From Bacteroidales bacterium UBA1458 (GTDB lineage Bacteria > Bacteroidota > Bacteroidia > Bacteroidales > VadinHA17), in NCBI GenBank assembly GCA_002325785.1, contig DCSU01000098.1:1-14721 (forward strand): a DNA stretch of 14,721 nucleotides. Direction: 5' to 3'. The notes beneath the pieces are model-generated. The model saw only the letters and a list, made by a program, of their open reading frames with translations, had not been told where the DNA came from and made no database searches. A program made the translations under genes and the position numbers. Below are positions 13,879 to 14,721 of the stretch, in pieces; position 1 is the stretch's first letter; each line of letters opens with the position of its first letter.

Positions 13879-14721
13879 TTATTTTCTTTCGTAGACGATC
13901 TTTCCGTCAGCGATTGTATAATCAGCTTTTACTGACATAATCATCTCTTCAGCGATATTGAATATATCTTCTGAAAGGATGGTTATGTCTGCCAGATAAC
14001 CCTCTCTCAGCATACCTTTCCGGTCTTCCATGAACTGGGAATATGCAGAGCCGAGAGTATAATATTCAACTGCTTTTTCCATTGTTATCTTCTCCATCGG
14101 GAACCAGCCGTCGCCCTCTTCACCCTTACGGTCCTTGCGGGTTACGGAGGCGTAGAGGCCCTCCATCGGATTCAGCGGCTCAACGGAGTAATCGGTTCCG
14201 AATGCCAGTACGGCACCACTGTTGGCGAGGCTCTTCCAGGCATAGGCCCACCGGCTGCGGTCAGTACCGATACGTTTTTCTGCAAACCTCTTATCTGTTA
14301 TACAATGGGTTGGCTGCATAGAGGCAATAACGCCCAGGCCGGCAAAGCGTGGTATATCCTCTTCAATCAGTATCTGTGCATGTTCCGAGCGGTGACGGCT
14401 GTCGCGTATGCCGTTTGTTTCGCGAGCCTTTTCATAGGCGTTTAAAATCCAGTTATTGGCCTTTGGTCCTATAGCATGAATGCCAATCTGAAACCCGCGG
14501 CTGTCAGCTGCCAGAACCCTCTTCTCAAGCTCCTCATAGCTCATCTGCGCCAATCCGGTCTTGTCAGGCTCGTCATTGAACGGCTCAAACATCATCGCTG
14601 TAGCTGACCCTAGGGTGCCGTCCATGAAGTCTTTAAGGTAACCGAACCTGATCCACCCGCCTGATGAGGGATACTTCTGTCTTAGCTCTTCGTACTTGTC
14701 CAGCGCAGCAGGATCTGAAGT
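13879..14721 (-). CDS. Amidohydrolase family 3 (YtcJ-like), N-terminal part beyond the right edge
   Basis: The frame stays open to the window edge, so 280 C-terminal residues are visible and the start lies beyond 14721; an internal Met at 14625 is not the start. The family folds as a metal-dependent TIM barrel that hydrolyses amide or ester bonds; full members are about 530-600 residues. Visible in order: GGWIRFGYLKDFMDGTLGS (with K30, the likely carboxylated Lys), GIHAIG (H82), HRSEHAQ (H114), the IPRFAGLGVIASMQPTHC stretch, AFGTDYSVEPLNPMEGLYASVTRK (D177), and the small C-terminal beta-sandwich starting GMLREGYLADITIL. One oddity: the usual Asp after IHAIG is Pro here (IHAIGPKAN). Whether it has a signal peptide cannot be seen. 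Substrate is unknown; in this phylum such enzymes are often exported. Confidence 0.9.
   Translation of the reverse strand, partial: TSDPAALDKYEELRQKYPSSGGWIRFGYLKDFMDGTLGSATAMMFEPFNDEPDKTGLAQMSYEELEKRVLAADSRGFQIGIHAIGPKANNWILNAYEKARETNGIRDSRHRSEHAQILIEEDIPRFAGLGVIASMQPTHCITDKRFAEKRIGTDRSRWAYAWKSLANSGAVLAFGTDYSVEPLNPMEGLYASVTRKDRKGEEGDGWFPMEKITMEKAVEYYTLGSAYSQFMEDRKGMLREGYLADITILSEDIFNIAEEMIMSVKADYTIADGKIVYERK

Noticed and set aside
1..14721. CRISPR arrays, tRNA/rRNA genes, transposases, toxin-antitoxin or phage genes
   Set aside because: Looked for on both strands. No spaced exact repeats, no tRNA-like cloverleaf ends, no transposase or integrase motifs and no small paired toxin-antitoxin frames were seen.

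Overview
The window reads as chromosomal DNA of a Bacteroidota bacterium, most likely of the order Bacteroidales. Three things point there. Several genes have an exact or near match to the Bacteroidota -7 box (TAnnTTTG) 15-40 bases before the start codon. Ribosome binding sites of the Shine-Dalgarno type are absent, and leaders are AT-rich. The gene families are also typical: a MutS2 starting MIYPDTYELKIGFD, a secreted M28 carboxypeptidase, an ECF sigma / anti-sigma / repeat-protein trio, and RocD. Coding is dense, there is no gap above 300 bases, and I see no tRNA, rRNA, CRISPR array, insertion sequence or prophage.

Layout. Positions 1-160 may hold the tail of a rightward gene. A secreted M28 metallopeptidase (minus, 128-1693) is divergent from mutS2 (plus, 1796-4273). 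Next comes a plus-strand gene (4398-6326) for a secreted protein that joins two sulfite-oxidase/molybdopterin-type domains to a complete isoaspartyl peptidase/L-asparaginase. After a convergent gap with a 22-base triplicate repeat and a strong hairpin terminator, a minus-strand operon is transcribed from 8661 down to 6463. It encodes an ECF sigma factor, a one-pass anti-sigma-like protein and an exported 'KYG'-repeat protein of the DUF4097 type, with overlapping ends. A second minus-strand pair (11389 to 8796) encodes an M28 lipoprotein with a C-terminal PDZ domain and a five-helix membrane protein of unknown role. Upstream on the same strand lie rocD (ornithine aminotransferase) and trmD (tRNA m1G37 methyltransferase). 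A small plus-strand YegP/DUF1508 gene (13539-13874) meets, tail to tail with a 4-base gap, a YtcJ-like amidohydrolase that runs off the right edge.

Function. The content is mostly housekeeping (mutS2, trmD, rocD) mixed with cell-envelope hydrolases: two M28 peptidases, one exported isoaspartyl peptidase and one amidohydrolase. This suits an organism that degrades peptides. The only clear regulatory circuit is the sigma/anti-sigma/repeat-protein operon, probably an envelope-sensing module. I found no convincing new defence or mobile system. The most unusual item is the fused molybdopterin-fold/isoaspartyl peptidase, followed by the regular 17-18-residue repeat of the exported protein in the sigma operon.
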